Positions 27,852 through 36,647 of a stretch of DNA of 64,000 nt are shown here, one piece after another. Below the pieces are notes generated by a model. The model was not told the origin of the DNA and ran no database searches. It saw only the letters and a list, made by a program, of their open reading frames with translations. Each line of letters begins with the position of its first letter. Position 1 is the first letter of the stretch. The stretch is from Lysobacter soyae (GTDB lineage: Bacteria > Pseudomonadota > Gammaproteobacteria > Xanthomonadales > Xanthomonadaceae): assembly GCF_019551435.1 (NCBI RefSeq), contig NZ_CP080544.1:1240001-1304000 (forward strand), written 5' to 3'. Both the position numbers and the translations under genes were made by a program.

Positions 27852-28556
27852 ATGCAGGAAAACTTGGTAAAACGCATCGTCGAAGCGGCACTGCTGGCCG
27901 CCAGTCAACCGCTGACGATTGTCCAACTCAACGCCTTGTTCCCGCTCGACGAGCCGGCACCCGAAGGCAGCGTTCAGGCGGCATTGGTTTCTTTGCAGTC
28001 AGACTGTGCTGAAAGGGGTGTCGAATTGGTTGAAGTGGCATCGGGCTGGCGTTTTCAAGTCAAATCCGATGTCCATGCTTGGGTCGCGCGCCTTTGGACC
28101 GAACGGCAAACCAAATACACCCGCGCCACGCTTGAAACGCTTGCCTTGATTGCTTATCGGCAGCCCATTACCCGGGGCGAGATCGAGCAGATTCGAGGAG
28201 TTGCCACCAATAGCAACATCATCAAGGCGCTGGAAGAACGGGAATGGATTCGTGTTGTCGGACATCGCGATGTGCCGGGCAAACCCGAACTCTTGGGGAC
28301 AACCCGCGCATTTTTGGACTACTTCGGTCTCAAGAAGTTGGACGATCTCCCGCCGCTTTCCGAGTTGAAAGATTTCGCAGAGCTCGAGCCACAACTGCAA
28401 TTCGATCCCGAACACGCACCGATCACCACGCATCTCGATTCCGTCGACGCCGAGTCGGAACCCAACACAGGCGACCATTACGAAGCGCCTGAAACAACAC
28501 CACAAGAAACAGAAGCCCTCGCCGACGACGGCGACAGCACCCGGAGTGAACCATGA
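27852..28556 (+). CDS. scpB: Segregation and condensation protein B
   Basis: 234 residues. Winged-helix dimer that binds ScpA in the SMC complex. Family motifs: VKRIVEAALLAASQPLT at the N-terminus, ATLETLALIAYRQPITRGEIEQIRGV and RVVGHRDVPGKPELLGTTRAFLDYFGL. The C-terminal 60 residues are acidic and low in complexity, ending SEP. The stop overlaps the rluB start by ATGA, so scpA-scpB-rluB are translationally linked, as in many Gram-negatives. Confidence 0.95.
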   Translation: MQENLVKRIVEAALLAASQPLTIVQLNALFPLDEPAPEGSVQAALVSLQSDCAERGVELVEVASGWRFQVKSDVHAWVARLWTERQTKYTRATLETLALIAYRQPITRGEIEQIRGVATNSNIIKALEEREWIRVVGHRDVPGKPELLGTTRAFLDYFGLKKLDDLPPLSELKDFAELEPQLQFDPEHAPITTHLDSVDAESEPNTGDHYEAPETTPQETEALADDGDSTRSEP

Positions 28557-30169
28557 ACGAACGAAACAAACTGTCCCTGAAATCTGCCTCCGCCGAGGCC
28601 GCCCCCAAGCTTGAGGAGCGCCTGCATAAAGTGTTGGCGCAGGCCGGGCTCGGCTCGCGCCGCGCGCTCGAACAGCGCATTTCGTCCGGCGCCGTCACCG
28701 TCAATGGTGAGCCAGCAACGCTGGGCATGAGCGTCAAGGGCGGGGACAAAATCGAACTCGACGGCCGTAGCTTTGTGGCATCGGCCCTGACTGAGCCGGC
28801 ACGCGTTCTTATCTACAACAAGCCGGAAGGCGAAGTCACCACGCGCGAAGATCCCGAAGGTCGCCCGACCATCTTTGAAGCCCTTCCCGCCCTGAAAGGC
28901 GCACGCTGGATCGCGATCGGCCGCCTCGATATCAACACCACCGGTTTGCTGTTGCTGACCACCGATGGCGAGCTCGCCAACGCGATGATGCATCCCTCGC
29001 ACGAAGTGGATCGCGAGTATGTGTGCCGCGTCCGCCCGCCGGAAGGCGAAGAAGAAGTGTCGGACAAGGTCGTCGACCGTCTGCGTCGCGGCGTGGCTTT
29101 GGATGACGGTCCGGCCAAGTTCGACGACATCGAACGTATCGGCGGAACCGATTCTCACGACTGGTTCCGCGTGTTGTTGAAGGAAGGACGCAATCGCGAA
29201 GTGCGCCGCCTGTGGGAATCCCAAGGTTGCATGGTGTCGCGTTTGAAGCGCATCCGTTATGGCAAGGTGACCTTGCCGCAACCCTTGCTACGCGGACAGT
29301 CGCAAGAGCTGCCCGAAGGCCAAGTCAACACGCTGCGCAACGAACTCGGTTTGGAGCCCGGCGCGCCGTCCGCACTGACGTTGCAGCCCGTGATCGGCCA
29401 ACGCCGTGCGGCAAAGACGATCCATACCTTCGAACGCAAGTCCAACGGCTACGTCGGCGGCCATAACGCAGCAGATGAAGGACGTGAATTGCGTCGCTTC
29501 GACAATATGCGTGAAGACCGTCGCGGTGGCCGCGGCGGCGCAAAACCGCGCGGCGGTTTGACGGTCAGCGGTGACGCGGCCGCCAAGCAAAGCCAAGGCA
29601 GATTCAAAATCAAAGGTGGCGACCGCCAACCGGGACAACGCATGCGCCCGGGCGAAAATCGCGGCGACAACCCTGCCGCAATGCGCACCTGGTATGTGCC
29701 GGACGGTGTTGAAACCGGTCCGAGCGGTCACCGCAATGCCGATGGCTTCAAACCCAAGCGCCCGGCGGGCGCCCGTCCGGGCGGTTTGCGTCCTGCGGCG
29801 CCGGGCCAAGGTCCGCGACGTGGTGGTCCTTCAGGCGCCGGCGCTGGCGGACGCGGCGCCGCTACCGGTGCGCGTAGCCCCTACGGCGCACGCGGTGCTT
29901 CCGGCGATGCCGCACCGTCGCGTCCGAAGTATCCGTTTGGGCACCCGGGCAATGCGCCCAGCTTCCCCTCAGATCACGCCAATCCCGGTAGCTTCAATCC
30001 GTACGGCGAGCGCCCGCGCAACAACCGTCCGGCGGGTCCGCGTCCTGCCGGCGCGCGCCCTAGCAAACCAGGTGGACGTCCCGGCGGTTCTCGCCCTGGT
30101 GCGGGCCGCCCGGGTGGCGGTGGTCGCCCCGGAGGCGGCAACCGCGGCCCGCGTGGTGGTGGCTTCTAA
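28553..30169 (+). CDS. rluB: 23S rRNA pseudouridine synthase RluB with long Gly/Arg/Pro tail
   Basis: 538 residues, about twice the core size. Residues 20–80 form an S4 RNA-binding domain (RLHKVLAQAGLGSRRALEQRISSGAVTVNG), and the catalytic domain has GRLDINTTGLLLLTTDGE with nucleophile Asp 126 and later GRNREVRRLWESQG. This fits RluB, which modifies U2605 of 23S rRNA (E. coli numbering). From about residue 275 the protein turns into roughly 260 residues of Gly, Arg, Pro and Ala-rich sequence with repeated RPAGARPGG-like units, probably a disordered RNA-binding tail. Close relatives RluE/RluF are possible, but the scpAB context favours RluB. Confidence 0.92.
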   Translation: MNERNKLSLKSASAEAAPKLEERLHKVLAQAGLGSRRALEQRISSGAVTVNGEPATLGMSVKGGDKIELDGRSFVASALTEPARVLIYNKPEGEVTTREDPEGRPTIFEALPALKGARWIAIGRLDINTTGLLLLTTDGELANAMMHPSHEVDREYVCRVRPPEGEEEVSDKVVDRLRRGVALDDGPAKFDDIERIGGTDSHDWFRVLLKEGRNREVRRLWESQGCMVSRLKRIRYGKVTLPQPLLRGQSQELPEGQVNTLRNELGLEPGAPSALTLQPVIGQRRAAKTIHTFERKSNGYVGGHNAADEGRELRRFDNMREDRRGGRGGAKPRGGLTVSGDAAAKQSQGRFKIKGGDRQPGQRMRPGENRGDNPAAMRTWYVPDGVETGPSGHRNADGFKPKRPAGARPGGLRPAAPGQGPRRGGPSGAGAGGRGAATGARSPYGARGASGDAAPSRPKYPFGHPGNAPSFPSDHANPGSFNPYGERPRNNRPAGPRPAGARPSKPGGRPGGSRPGAGRPGGGGRPGGGNRGPRGGGF

Positions 30170-30187
30170 CAAGCCGATTCAGTCGAT

Positions 30188-31423
30188 ATGCGTCTGGAAG
30201 AAGGGCGGCGGACAAGCCGCCTTTGGCGAGTCGCTCGCTCGGTATTGATCACACTTGCAGCCGTCTTCTTTTGTGGATGGCTTGTTGTTAATTTGTCCCC
30301 GGCGTTCGGCGCCCGTCCGGCAGCGGAACGACAGGCGCGCATTGAACAATCGCCTCAGTGGCACGGAGACCATTTCCAAAATCCGGACCGGATGTGGAGT
30401 GACACCAGCGCACTCACCATTCTTGGCATGTTGAAAGCTGTGCCCGCCAGTGCGCCCGTGGCGCCAGTGCCCTATGCGCACGACACGGCGCGCCGGCTGG
30501 CCATCGCACCCCGTTCCGGACTTCGCATCACTTGGTTCGGACATTCATGGACGCTCGTCGAAATCGACGGCATCCGGGTATTGATCGACCCGATTGAAAG
30601 CTTGCGCGCCTCGCCTTTTCAATTTGTCGGGCCCGAGCGTTGGTTTCCGCCGCCCATCCCGTTGTCTGCGCTTCTGGATGTCGACGTGGTTGTCATCTCC
30701 CACGACCATTACGACCATCTGGATATGGGCTCGATCAAGACGCTGGCGGCAGGCAAGACACGCTTTGTTTTACCGCTCGGCGTGGGCGCGCATTTGGCCC
30801 GCTGGGGTGTCGCACCTGATCGAATCACCGAATTGGATTGGTGGGAAACGGCAAAGGTCGGTGACGTCGCGCTGACATTGACGCCGGCGCGTCATGCGTC
30901 TGGCCGGGTCAATCCCCAACGCAACCGCACGCTGTGGGGCGGCTACGCAATGGTCGGGCCTCAGCACCGCGTCTGGTACTCCGGTGACACCGGCTTGACC
31001 GCACAATTCGAAGCTGTCGGCGAGCGCTTCGGACCGTTCGATGTCACGTTGATCGAAAGCGGTCAATACGACGCACGTTGGCCGGACTGGCACATCGGCC
31101 CCGAACAAGCGGTGCAGGCAAATCTCTGGGCGCGCGGCAAACTCATGATTCCGGTGCATTGGGGTTTGTTCAAATTGGCAAGACACGGATGGACCGAACC
31201 CGCAGAACGCGTGCTTGCCGCAGCCCATTGTGCAAACGTGGCAGTGGCGACACCCAAGCCGGGCTTGCCGTTCGAACCGGCGTTCGACAGTTCGCCCCGA
31301 TGGTGGCCCGAAAGTGTTTGGTCCGGGCCGGAACAGACGCCGATTGTCGCCACCCGAAACGGGCAAAAATCCGCGGTTTATTCGTTGCAGTTCAAACCAG
31401 ACTGTAACCGTCCGCATCATTGA
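30188..31423 (+). CDS. Metallo-beta-lactamase-fold hydrolase, membrane-anchored
   Basis: 411 residues. An N-terminal transmembrane segment (SVLITLAAVFFCGWLVVNL) is followed by an MBL domain resembling the NAPE-PLD/UlaG group: ITWFGHSWTLVEIDGIRVLIDPI, the metal motif ISHDHYDHLD, ARHASGR, YSGDTGLT and a final IPVHWGLF. All zinc-binding residues are present. NAPE-PLD enzymes cleave N-acyl-phosphatidylethanolamine, but bacterial substrates are mostly unknown, so I give only the fold and likely hydrolase activity. It starts 18 bp after rluB and overlaps the following convergent gene by 32 bp. Confidence 0.82.
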   Translation: MRLEEGRRTSRLWRVARSVLITLAAVFFCGWLVVNLSPAFGARPAAERQARIEQSPQWHGDHFQNPDRMWSDTSALTILGMLKAVPASAPVAPVPYAHDTARRLAIAPRSGLRITWFGHSWTLVEIDGIRVLIDPIESLRASPFQFVGPERWFPPPIPLSALLDVDVVVISHDHYDHLDMGSIKTLAAGKTRFVLPLGVGAHLARWGVAPDRITELDWWETAKVGDVALTLTPARHASGRVNPQRNRTLWGGYAMVGPQHRVWYSGDTGLTAQFEAVGERFGPFDVTLIESGQYDARWPDWHIGPEQAVQANLWARGKLMIPVHWGLFKLARHGWTEPAERVLAAAHCANVAVATPKPGLPFEPAFDSSPRWWPESVWSGPEQTPIVATRNGQKSAVYSLQFKPDCNRPHH

Positions 31424-32192
31424 GCGCAGGAAAACGTGTGCGATGCGCACGCAGCTCGGATGGGTCCAAGACTGCGTCAATGACGCCTTCCGCATCGCGT
31501 AGTTCAATCATCGGCTGCCCCAGGAAATCAATGACGGCACTATCGCCTGAGTAGTGCAGACCGTTGCCATCGTCACCGACACGATTCACGCCGGCCACAT
31601 AACTCAGATTCTCAATCGCCCTAGCCCGAAGCAGCGTCCGCCAGGGGTAATCACGAACTGACGGCCAGTTGGCAACGTAGAGCAACAAGTCGTAATGCGC
31701 CTCGTCGCCGGCATCCAAACCATTGCGTGAAAACACCGGGAAACGCAGGTCATAACAGACCAGAGGACAGATTCGCCAGCCGCGCCATTTCACGATCAAG
31801 CGCTCGACACCCGCGCTGTAGCGCTCATGCTCACGTGCGAAGGTAAACAAATGACGCTTGTCGTAGGTCTGAACTCCCCCATCCGGCGTCACGAACAACA
31901 TCCGATTGAAGACTTTACCCGCCTCCGACATTTGGACGCTGCCACACACCGCGGCATCCAATTCGGCGGCTTGCGCACGCATCCATGCCACGGTTTTGCC
32001 GTGCATGTCTTCCGCATTCCGCACCGCGTCGTTGGAAAATCCGGAGGTGAAAGTTTCCGGCAAAACAACGAGATCGGACTTGCCCTTCAGCGGTTCGATC
32101 ATGCCTTGGTAGTAGTGCCGATTCCCATCCGGGTCATGCCATCGTGTATTGCCTTGAACAAGGTGGATACGCAAATCGCTGGCGTCGGTCAT
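31392..32192 (-). CDS. Carbon–nitrogen hydrolase, omega-amidase (YafV/Nit2) type
   Basis: 266 residues. The nitrilase triad is visible: Glu 46 in VVLPETFTSGF, Lys 112 in YDKRHLF and Cys 146 in PLVCYDLRFP. The sequence matches the YafV/Nit2 omega-amidases, which hydrolyse 2-oxoglutaramate and 2-oxosuccinamate to the 2-oxo acids. The ATG overlaps the stop of the Msr gene by ATGA, and an aminotransferase is the first gene of the same operon. This fits the known pairing of a glutamine-dependent transaminase with an omega-amidase in methionine salvage. The exact substrate is inference. Confidence 0.88.
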   Translation of the reverse strand: MTDASDLRIHLVQGNTRWHDPDGNRHYYQGMIEPLKGKSDLVVLPETFTSGFSNDAVRNAEDMHGKTVAWMRAQAAELDAAVCGSVQMSEAGKVFNRMLFVTPDGGVQTYDKRHLFTFAREHERYSAGVERLIVKWRGWRICPLVCYDLRFPVFSRNGLDAGDEAHYDLLLYVANWPSVRDYPWRTLLRARAIENLSYVAGVNRVGDDGNGLHYSGDSAVIDFLGQPMIELRDAEGVIDAVLDPSELRAHRTRFPALNDADGYSLV

Positions 32193-33547
32193 CGGGCGGC
32201 CTGGGCGGGAGGATCAGGAATGAATTTCAACACATTCCCGTTGATGCAGTAACGCTTTCCGGTCGGCGGCGGCCCGTCATCGAACACATGTCCCAAGTGA
32301 ATGCCTGAACTGGCACTGGTGACTTCGGTGCGCACCATGCCATCACTGGTGTCCTTGCGAAGGACCAAGGCGCCGGGGACAGGATTGAAAAAGCTCGGCC
32401 AACCCGTGCCACTGTGGAATTTGGTGTCGCTGCGGAACAATGCGGCGCCCGTGATCGGATCGACGTAGGTACCCGGACGTGTTTCGTCCAAATCGGAACC
32501 CGAATTCGGTATTTCCGTGCCTTTTTCAAACGCGATGCGTTTCTGTTCCGGACTCAGCAATTGGTAGCCCAGCCATTGCCAGAACTTCTGCGGACCGCCC
32601 GAATATCCGGTGTATCGCGACACTTCTTTACCGTTTTTGAAGTAAACGATGGTCGGTGTCGCGAACAACGGTTTGGCCAAAGACCATCCGGCCGGTGCAT
32701 CGGTCCCCCAAGTCTTTACAAACGGCACCTCCGATTTCCAACTCGACAACACTTCTTTGTTGAACGCCTTGCAGAAATCGCAGGTTTCGGCTTCATAGAT
32801 GACTAGTTGGCCGTCGGCTTTCAAGGCTTCACCGGCCGGCACCAGATATTGCGGATCGCGTGGCTTTCCGGCATTGGCCAAGCCGAATTTGACGCCGGTG
32901 CCACCCAAGCCGCAATAGCCATCCGGGTTCTTTTTCAGATAGTCCTGATGCATCGCCTCGGCGCGATTGTAATTTTTCACCGGCAGAATTTCCGTGGTGA
33001 TGTCGCCATAACCCTCTTTACGCAGCGCGATTTGATAGGTGTTTTTGGTTTGCTCGGCCATCGCGCGCTGGGCGTCGTTGACGTAATAGATCGCGCTGCG
33101 GTAATTGCTGCCGAGATCATTCCCTTGTCCACCCACTTGCGTGGGGTCATGGTTTTCCCAAAAGGCCGCCAAAATTTGGGCAAGATCGGTCCGCTTCGGG
33201 TCGTAGGTCACCTTGACCACTTCGGCATGATTGCGCGCCTTTGACCGGCCGGCGCGAATCGCCGCTTCGGCATCCAAAACATCCTGATAACCGACCTGGG
33301 GCGCATCGCCACCCGCGTAACCGACCTCCACATTGACGACCCCGGGCACTTCGCCCATGCGTTTTTCCGCGCCCCAAAAACACCCCATACCGAAATAAAT
33401 CGATTCGCTGCTTGCAGGCACCGTAGCCGCCTGTGCGTCCATCACTTCGATTCGCGGTGCACGCAAGAAAAACAGCGCCACCAATCCGGTCACCACAAGG
33501 GCGACCATCACGGGCCAAACAGCTTCGGTTTTGAAGGGACTTTTCAT
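32189..33547 (-). CDS. msrAB: Membrane-anchored MsrA–thioredoxin-like–MsrB methionine sulfoxide reductase fusion
   Basis: 452 residues. Residues 10–28 are a single transmembrane anchor, so the enzyme is probably periplasmic. MsrA domain, about 48–220: catalytic Cys 56 in GCFWGAE, DPTQVGGQGNDLGSNYRSAIYY, and a resolving Cys 212 in GYCGLGG. A thioredoxin-like domain, about 240–330, has CDFC (Cys 256, 259) and the cis-Pro-like ATPT. MsrB domain, about 335–445: SDTKFHSGTGWPSFF, HLGHVFDDGPPPTGKRYCING with catalytic Cys 434. The MsrB part has none of the zinc cysteines and no second cysteine. In Neisseria PilB the thioredoxin domain comes first, so this order (A–Trx–B) differs. Confidence 0.93.
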   Translation of the reverse strand: MKSPFKTEAVWPVMVALVVTGLVALFFLRAPRIEVMDAQAATVPASSESIYFGMGCFWGAEKRMGEVPGVVNVEVGYAGGDAPQVGYQDVLDAEAAIRAGRSKARNHAEVVKVTYDPKRTDLAQILAAFWENHDPTQVGGQGNDLGSNYRSAIYYVNDAQRAMAEQTKNTYQIALRKEGYGDITTEILPVKNYNRAEAMHQDYLKKNPDGYCGLGGTGVKFGLANAGKPRDPQYLVPAGEALKADGQLVIYEAETCDFCKAFNKEVLSSWKSEVPFVKTWGTDAPAGWSLAKPLFATPTIVYFKNGKEVSRYTGYSGGPQKFWQWLGYQLLSPEQKRIAFEKGTEIPNSGSDLDETRPGTYVDPITGAALFRSDTKFHSGTGWPSFFNPVPGALVLRKDTSDGMVRTEVTSASSGIHLGHVFDDGPPPTGKRYCINGNVLKFIPDPPAQAAR

Positions 33548-33589
33548 CCCTCTATCCTACGCCTTCAAAGCTGAGCGCAGGTTGAGTGC

Positions 33590-34738
33590 TTAGAGCGTTT
33601 TCAGGCGCGCCATGGCCGCCGCGACGGTTTCGGGATTTTTGGCGAAACACAGTCGGAGCAGGCGCTGGCCAACGGGCGGCGTCTCGTAGAACGGCGACAA
33701 AGGTATCCCCGTCACACCCTTCTCGATCGTGAGCCACTCGCTGAACGCTCGGTCGTCCAAATCGCTGACATCGGAATAGTCGACCAATTGAAAATAGCCG
33801 CCCGGTACCGGCAGTGCCTTTAGCCGTGTTTCCGCCAACTGAGCCTGGAATGCGTCGCGCTTCTCTTGGTAGAAATGCCCCAACTCACGGTGGTGCTCCG
33901 GCGCCTTTTCGATCATCTCGGCGAAAGCGAGTTGGGCGGGATGGAAAGTACAAAACGTGTTGTATTGATGGACTTTCCGGAACTCGACGCTCAAGGCAGG
34001 CGGCGCCACGCAATAGCCAACCTTCCATCCCGTGCAGTGATAGGTTTTGCCGAAACTGGAAATGACAAACGTGCGATCACGCAGCGCCGGATAGCGCAGC
34101 GCGGATTCGTGGCGCGCGCCGTCGAACACGATGTGCTCGTACACCTCATCACTCAACAAATAGAGGCCGTGTTCTTGCACGATTGCCGCGACCTCGTTCA
34201 TGTCGTCGGCACTCAACATCGCACCGGACGGATTGTGCGGCGAGTTGATCATCAACAAGCGGGTCTTGGGCGTGATTGCCGCGCGAACCCGTTCCCAATC
34301 CGGGGCGAAGCTGGATGCGTCCAAGGGCACGTGAACGGCTTTCGCACCGGCCATGTCGATGGCAGGTTCGTAACAGTCGTAACAGGGATCAAGGACGATC
34401 ACCTCTTCACCGGCACGAACCACCGCGAGGACGGCGTTCAAAATCGCCTCGCTTGCCCCGCTGGTGACGGTGATCTCCGTATCAGGATCCGGGCGATAGC
34501 CGTAGCAATCCTCAGTCTTTTGGGCAATCGCAGCACGAAGCGCCGGTGCGCCGGTCATCATCGCGTACTGGTTTTGGCCCGCGCGCATGGCCCGCGCCAA
34601 GGCGTCCACCAGCAATGCCGGCACGTCAAAATCAGGAAACCCCTGGCCTAGATTCACCGCCTGGTGCTTTGCCGCAAGCGCCGACATTGTCGTGAAGATC
34701 GTGGTGCCCACTTTCGGCAGTTTTGTAACCGGTTGCAT
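33590..34738 (-). CDS. PLP-dependent methionine/2-oxo-acid aminotransferase
   Basis: 382 residues, class I aminotransferase resembling E. coli YbdL (methionine aminotransferase) and MtnE/kynurenine aminotransferases. Motifs: NLGQGFPDFD at the N-terminus, TSGASEAI, NSPHNPSGA, DEVYEHIVFDG and the PLP-lysine motif SSFGKTYHCTGWKVGY. First gene of an operon with the MsrA/MsrB fusion and an omega-amidase, which supports interconversion of methionine and 4-methylthio-2-oxobutanoate. ATG at 34738 begins MQPVTKLPKVGTTIF, as in relatives; the upstream frame overlaps the promoter region. Confidence 0.88.
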   Translation of the reverse strand: MQPVTKLPKVGTTIFTTMSALAAKHQAVNLGQGFPDFDVPALLVDALARAMRAGQNQYAMMTGAPALRAAIAQKTEDCYGYRPDPDTEITVTSGASEAILNAVLAVVRAGEEVIVLDPCYDCYEPAIDMAGAKAVHVPLDASSFAPDWERVRAAITPKTRLLMINSPHNPSGAMLSADDMNEVAAIVQEHGLYLLSDEVYEHIVFDGARHESALRYPALRDRTFVISSFGKTYHCTGWKVGYCVAPPALSVEFRKVHQYNTFCTFHPAQLAFAEMIEKAPEHHRELGHFYQEKRDAFQAQLAETRLKALPVPGGYFQLVDYSDVSDLDDRAFSEWLTIEKGVTGIPLSPFYETPPVGQRLLRLCFAKNPETVAAAMARLKTL

Positions 34739-34800
34739 GGATCGGATTCCAGAAGGTATTGAAACCAGTCTAGGGTACAAAGTTTGCTATCGTGGGTCAC

Positions 34801-35292
34801 ATGAATCCCGTGCAAGTGCCCATGGATATCATCGAACCACCCGAAAGCACGAGGGCGCTGGTCGACGCATTTCTCGAGACCGCCTATATCGCCGAGTGTG
34901 ACGACGGCCAAGTAGAGATTGCCATCGGCCACCTCGCCGCCCAACTTGAAGCGCGCGTCGCCGGCAAGTGTCTCGGCTTTATCACGGCATGGAACCCGGG
35001 TGCAGAGCGTCTTAGTGACGAGGAGAACAACGCGGCCGACCGCGACTTGGTCCATGTGATTGACAGCCATCGGGTTGAACGCTTCCCGATGCATGCCGTT
35101 TCTCCTGACGGTGTCTGGTTCGAAGCGGGCTGGCTGGTCAGTGATGTTTCGCGCGTCACGCTCGACCAATGGGCGCGCCGGTTCGGCCAATTGGGCACCC
35201 TGTGGTGGCAGCGCGGGCATGCCGTGAAGCTACGGGTTTACCATCCGAAAATCGCGCATAGCGACAACGTCTTCATCGACTGGATAGAATGA
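34801..35292 (+). CDS. DUF3293 family protein
   Basis: 163 residues. It carries the DUF3293 pattern: FLETAYIAE at the start, FITAWNPGAERLSDEENNAADRDL in the middle and SPDGVWFEAGWLV further on; function is unknown. Soluble, no signal peptide. ATG at 34801 chosen; a GTG three codons earlier is possible. Divergent from the aminotransferase, and ccmA follows on the same strand after 32 bp, so it may be the first gene of the ccm transcript. Confidence 0.8.
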   Translation: MNPVQVPMDIIEPPESTRALVDAFLETAYIAECDDGQVEIAIGHLAAQLEARVAGKCLGFITAWNPGAERLSDEENNAADRDLVHVIDSHRVERFPMHAVSPDGVWFEAGWLVSDVSRVTLDQWARRFGQLGTLWWQRGHAVKLRVYHPKIAHSDNVFIDWIE

Positions 35293-35324
35293 CGTAACGC
35301 CTTGAAGGCAACGTTGCGCAATTC

Positions 35325-35960
35325 GTGTCCCCACCGTCTCCCCCGCTCCTGCAAGCTGTCGATCTGACATTCGTCCGCGATGCGTCGCCAATATTCGACC
35401 AGCTCGCATTCGAGGTCGATCACGCGGAAGCCTTGCTGGTTCAAGGCGAAAACGGTGCTGGTAAAACCACCCTGTTGCGCGTACTCGCCGGACTCCTCGC
35501 GCCGGAGCAAGGCGAAGTCAGATTGAAGGGCGAATTGATGCGTCCGAGTCGCGGTCACGCCGACATCGCCTACCTTGGTCACCTCCCGGCACTCAAAGCG
35601 GATCTAACGGCCGCAGAGAATCTCGATCTGGCCGCGGGTCTGCTTGGCAAGCGCGACGGTCATGATGTCGAGGCTGCGCTCGCCCGTGTCGGTTTGGCCG
35701 GCTATGACGACCAACTCGCGCGAAGCTTGTCTGCGGGTCAACGCAAGCGACTGATGCTGGCACGTGTCTGGTCTGCACCCGCCGCGCTATGGCTGCTCGA
35801 CGAACCGTATGCCAATTTGGACTTGGAAGGCATCGCGTTGGTCAACGATTTGATTTCCGAACACGTTGGCGAAGGCGGTGCGGCGCTCGTCACGACCCAT
35901 GGCGCCTATGCGGCACCGCCGGTGCGTACCCGCACCCTGCATTTGGTGCGCGCGTCATGA
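35325..35960 (+). CDS. ccmA: Haem exporter ATPase CcmA
   Basis: 211 residues, GTG start. ATPase of the CcmABCD complex, which loads haem onto CcmE for cytochrome c maturation. Walker [20 protein letters not shown], signature [13 protein letters not shown] and Walker [14 protein letters not shown] are intact. The stop overlaps the ccmB start by ATGA. No long leader is present; the preceding DUF3293 gene ends 32 bp upstream. Confidence 0.94.
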   Translation: MSPPSPPLLQAVDLTFVRDASPIFDQLAFEVDHAEALLVQGENGAGKTTLLRVLAGLLAPEQGEVRLKGELMRPSRGHADIAYLGHLPALKADLTAAENLDLAAGLLGKRDGHDVEAALARVGLAGYDDQLARSLSAGQRKRLMLARVWSAPAALWLLDEPYANLDLEGIALVNDLISEHVGEGGAALVTTHGAYAAPPVRTRTLHLVRAS

Positions 35961-36628
35961 CCCTGCATGCAATTCGGGCACTGCTACTGCGTGACCTGCG
36001 CTTGGTCTGGCGTAGACGGGGCGACGCGTTTCAACCGGTGTTGTTTGCCCTGTTGGTGGTGGTGTTGTTTGCACTGGCATCCGACAACAACCCGCAACGT
36101 CAGGCCGCCATTGCCGCTGCAGTCGTATGGGTGGCCGCCCTCCTCTCTGGTTTGCTTGCGCTCGACACCTTGTTCCGCGCCGATGCCGAAGACGGCTCGT
36201 TGGAACAGTGGGTACTTTCGCCCACACCGCTGTCATTTCTGGTGGCCGCCCGGGTGCTCAGTCACTGGCTGACCACGGCTCTGCCGGTCATTGTCGCCGC
36301 GCCGTTCTTGGGTGAATTGCTGCATCTTCCGCGGGAATCGTTGGGCCCCCTGATGATTTCACTTTTGTTGGGAACGCCGCTGTTGAGCTTGCTTGGCGCC
36401 GTCGTTGCTGCACTCACCGTGGGTCTACGGCGCGCCGGTATCCTGCTGTCTGTGTTGGCCCTTCCGCTATACATCCCGGTTTTGGTCTTTGGCGCGGGCA
36501 GCGTTTCCGCGGCCGCCCAGGGATTTGACCCGGTTGGCGCGTGGCTGTGGTTAGCGGCGGGTTTGATTGCCAGTTGCATCCTCGCGCCGTGGGCAGCGGC
36601 TTCCGCAATTCGGTTGGGCATTCGGTAA
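35957..36628 (+). CDS. ccmB: Haem exporter membrane protein CcmB
   Basis: 223 residues with six hydrophobic helices, the usual CcmB size. It begins [25 protein letters not shown] and contains [16 protein letters not shown], a conserved CcmB segment. Partner of CcmA and CcmC in the inner membrane. Translation is coupled to ccmA. A 19-bp gap separates it from an azurin gene that is wedged between ccmB and ccmC. Confidence 0.93.
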   Translation: MTLHAIRALLLRDLRLVWRRRGDAFQPVLFALLVVVLFALASDNNPQRQAAIAAAVVWVAALLSGLLALDTLFRADAEDGSLEQWVLSPTPLSFLVAARVLSHWLTTALPVIVAAPFLGELLHLPRESLGPLMISLLLGTPLLSLLGAVVAALTVGLRRAGILLSVLALPLYIPVLVFGAGSVSAAAQGFDPVGAWLWLAAGLIASCILAPWAAASAIRLGIR

Positions 36629-36647
36629 CTTTTTCTTGGGAAACGAT

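Noticed and set aside
29700-30169. Tandem or CRISPR-like repeats in the rluB 3' half
   Set aside because: The repeats are irregular Gly/Arg/Pro codons in frame with rluB, with no constant spacer length and no exact repeat units.
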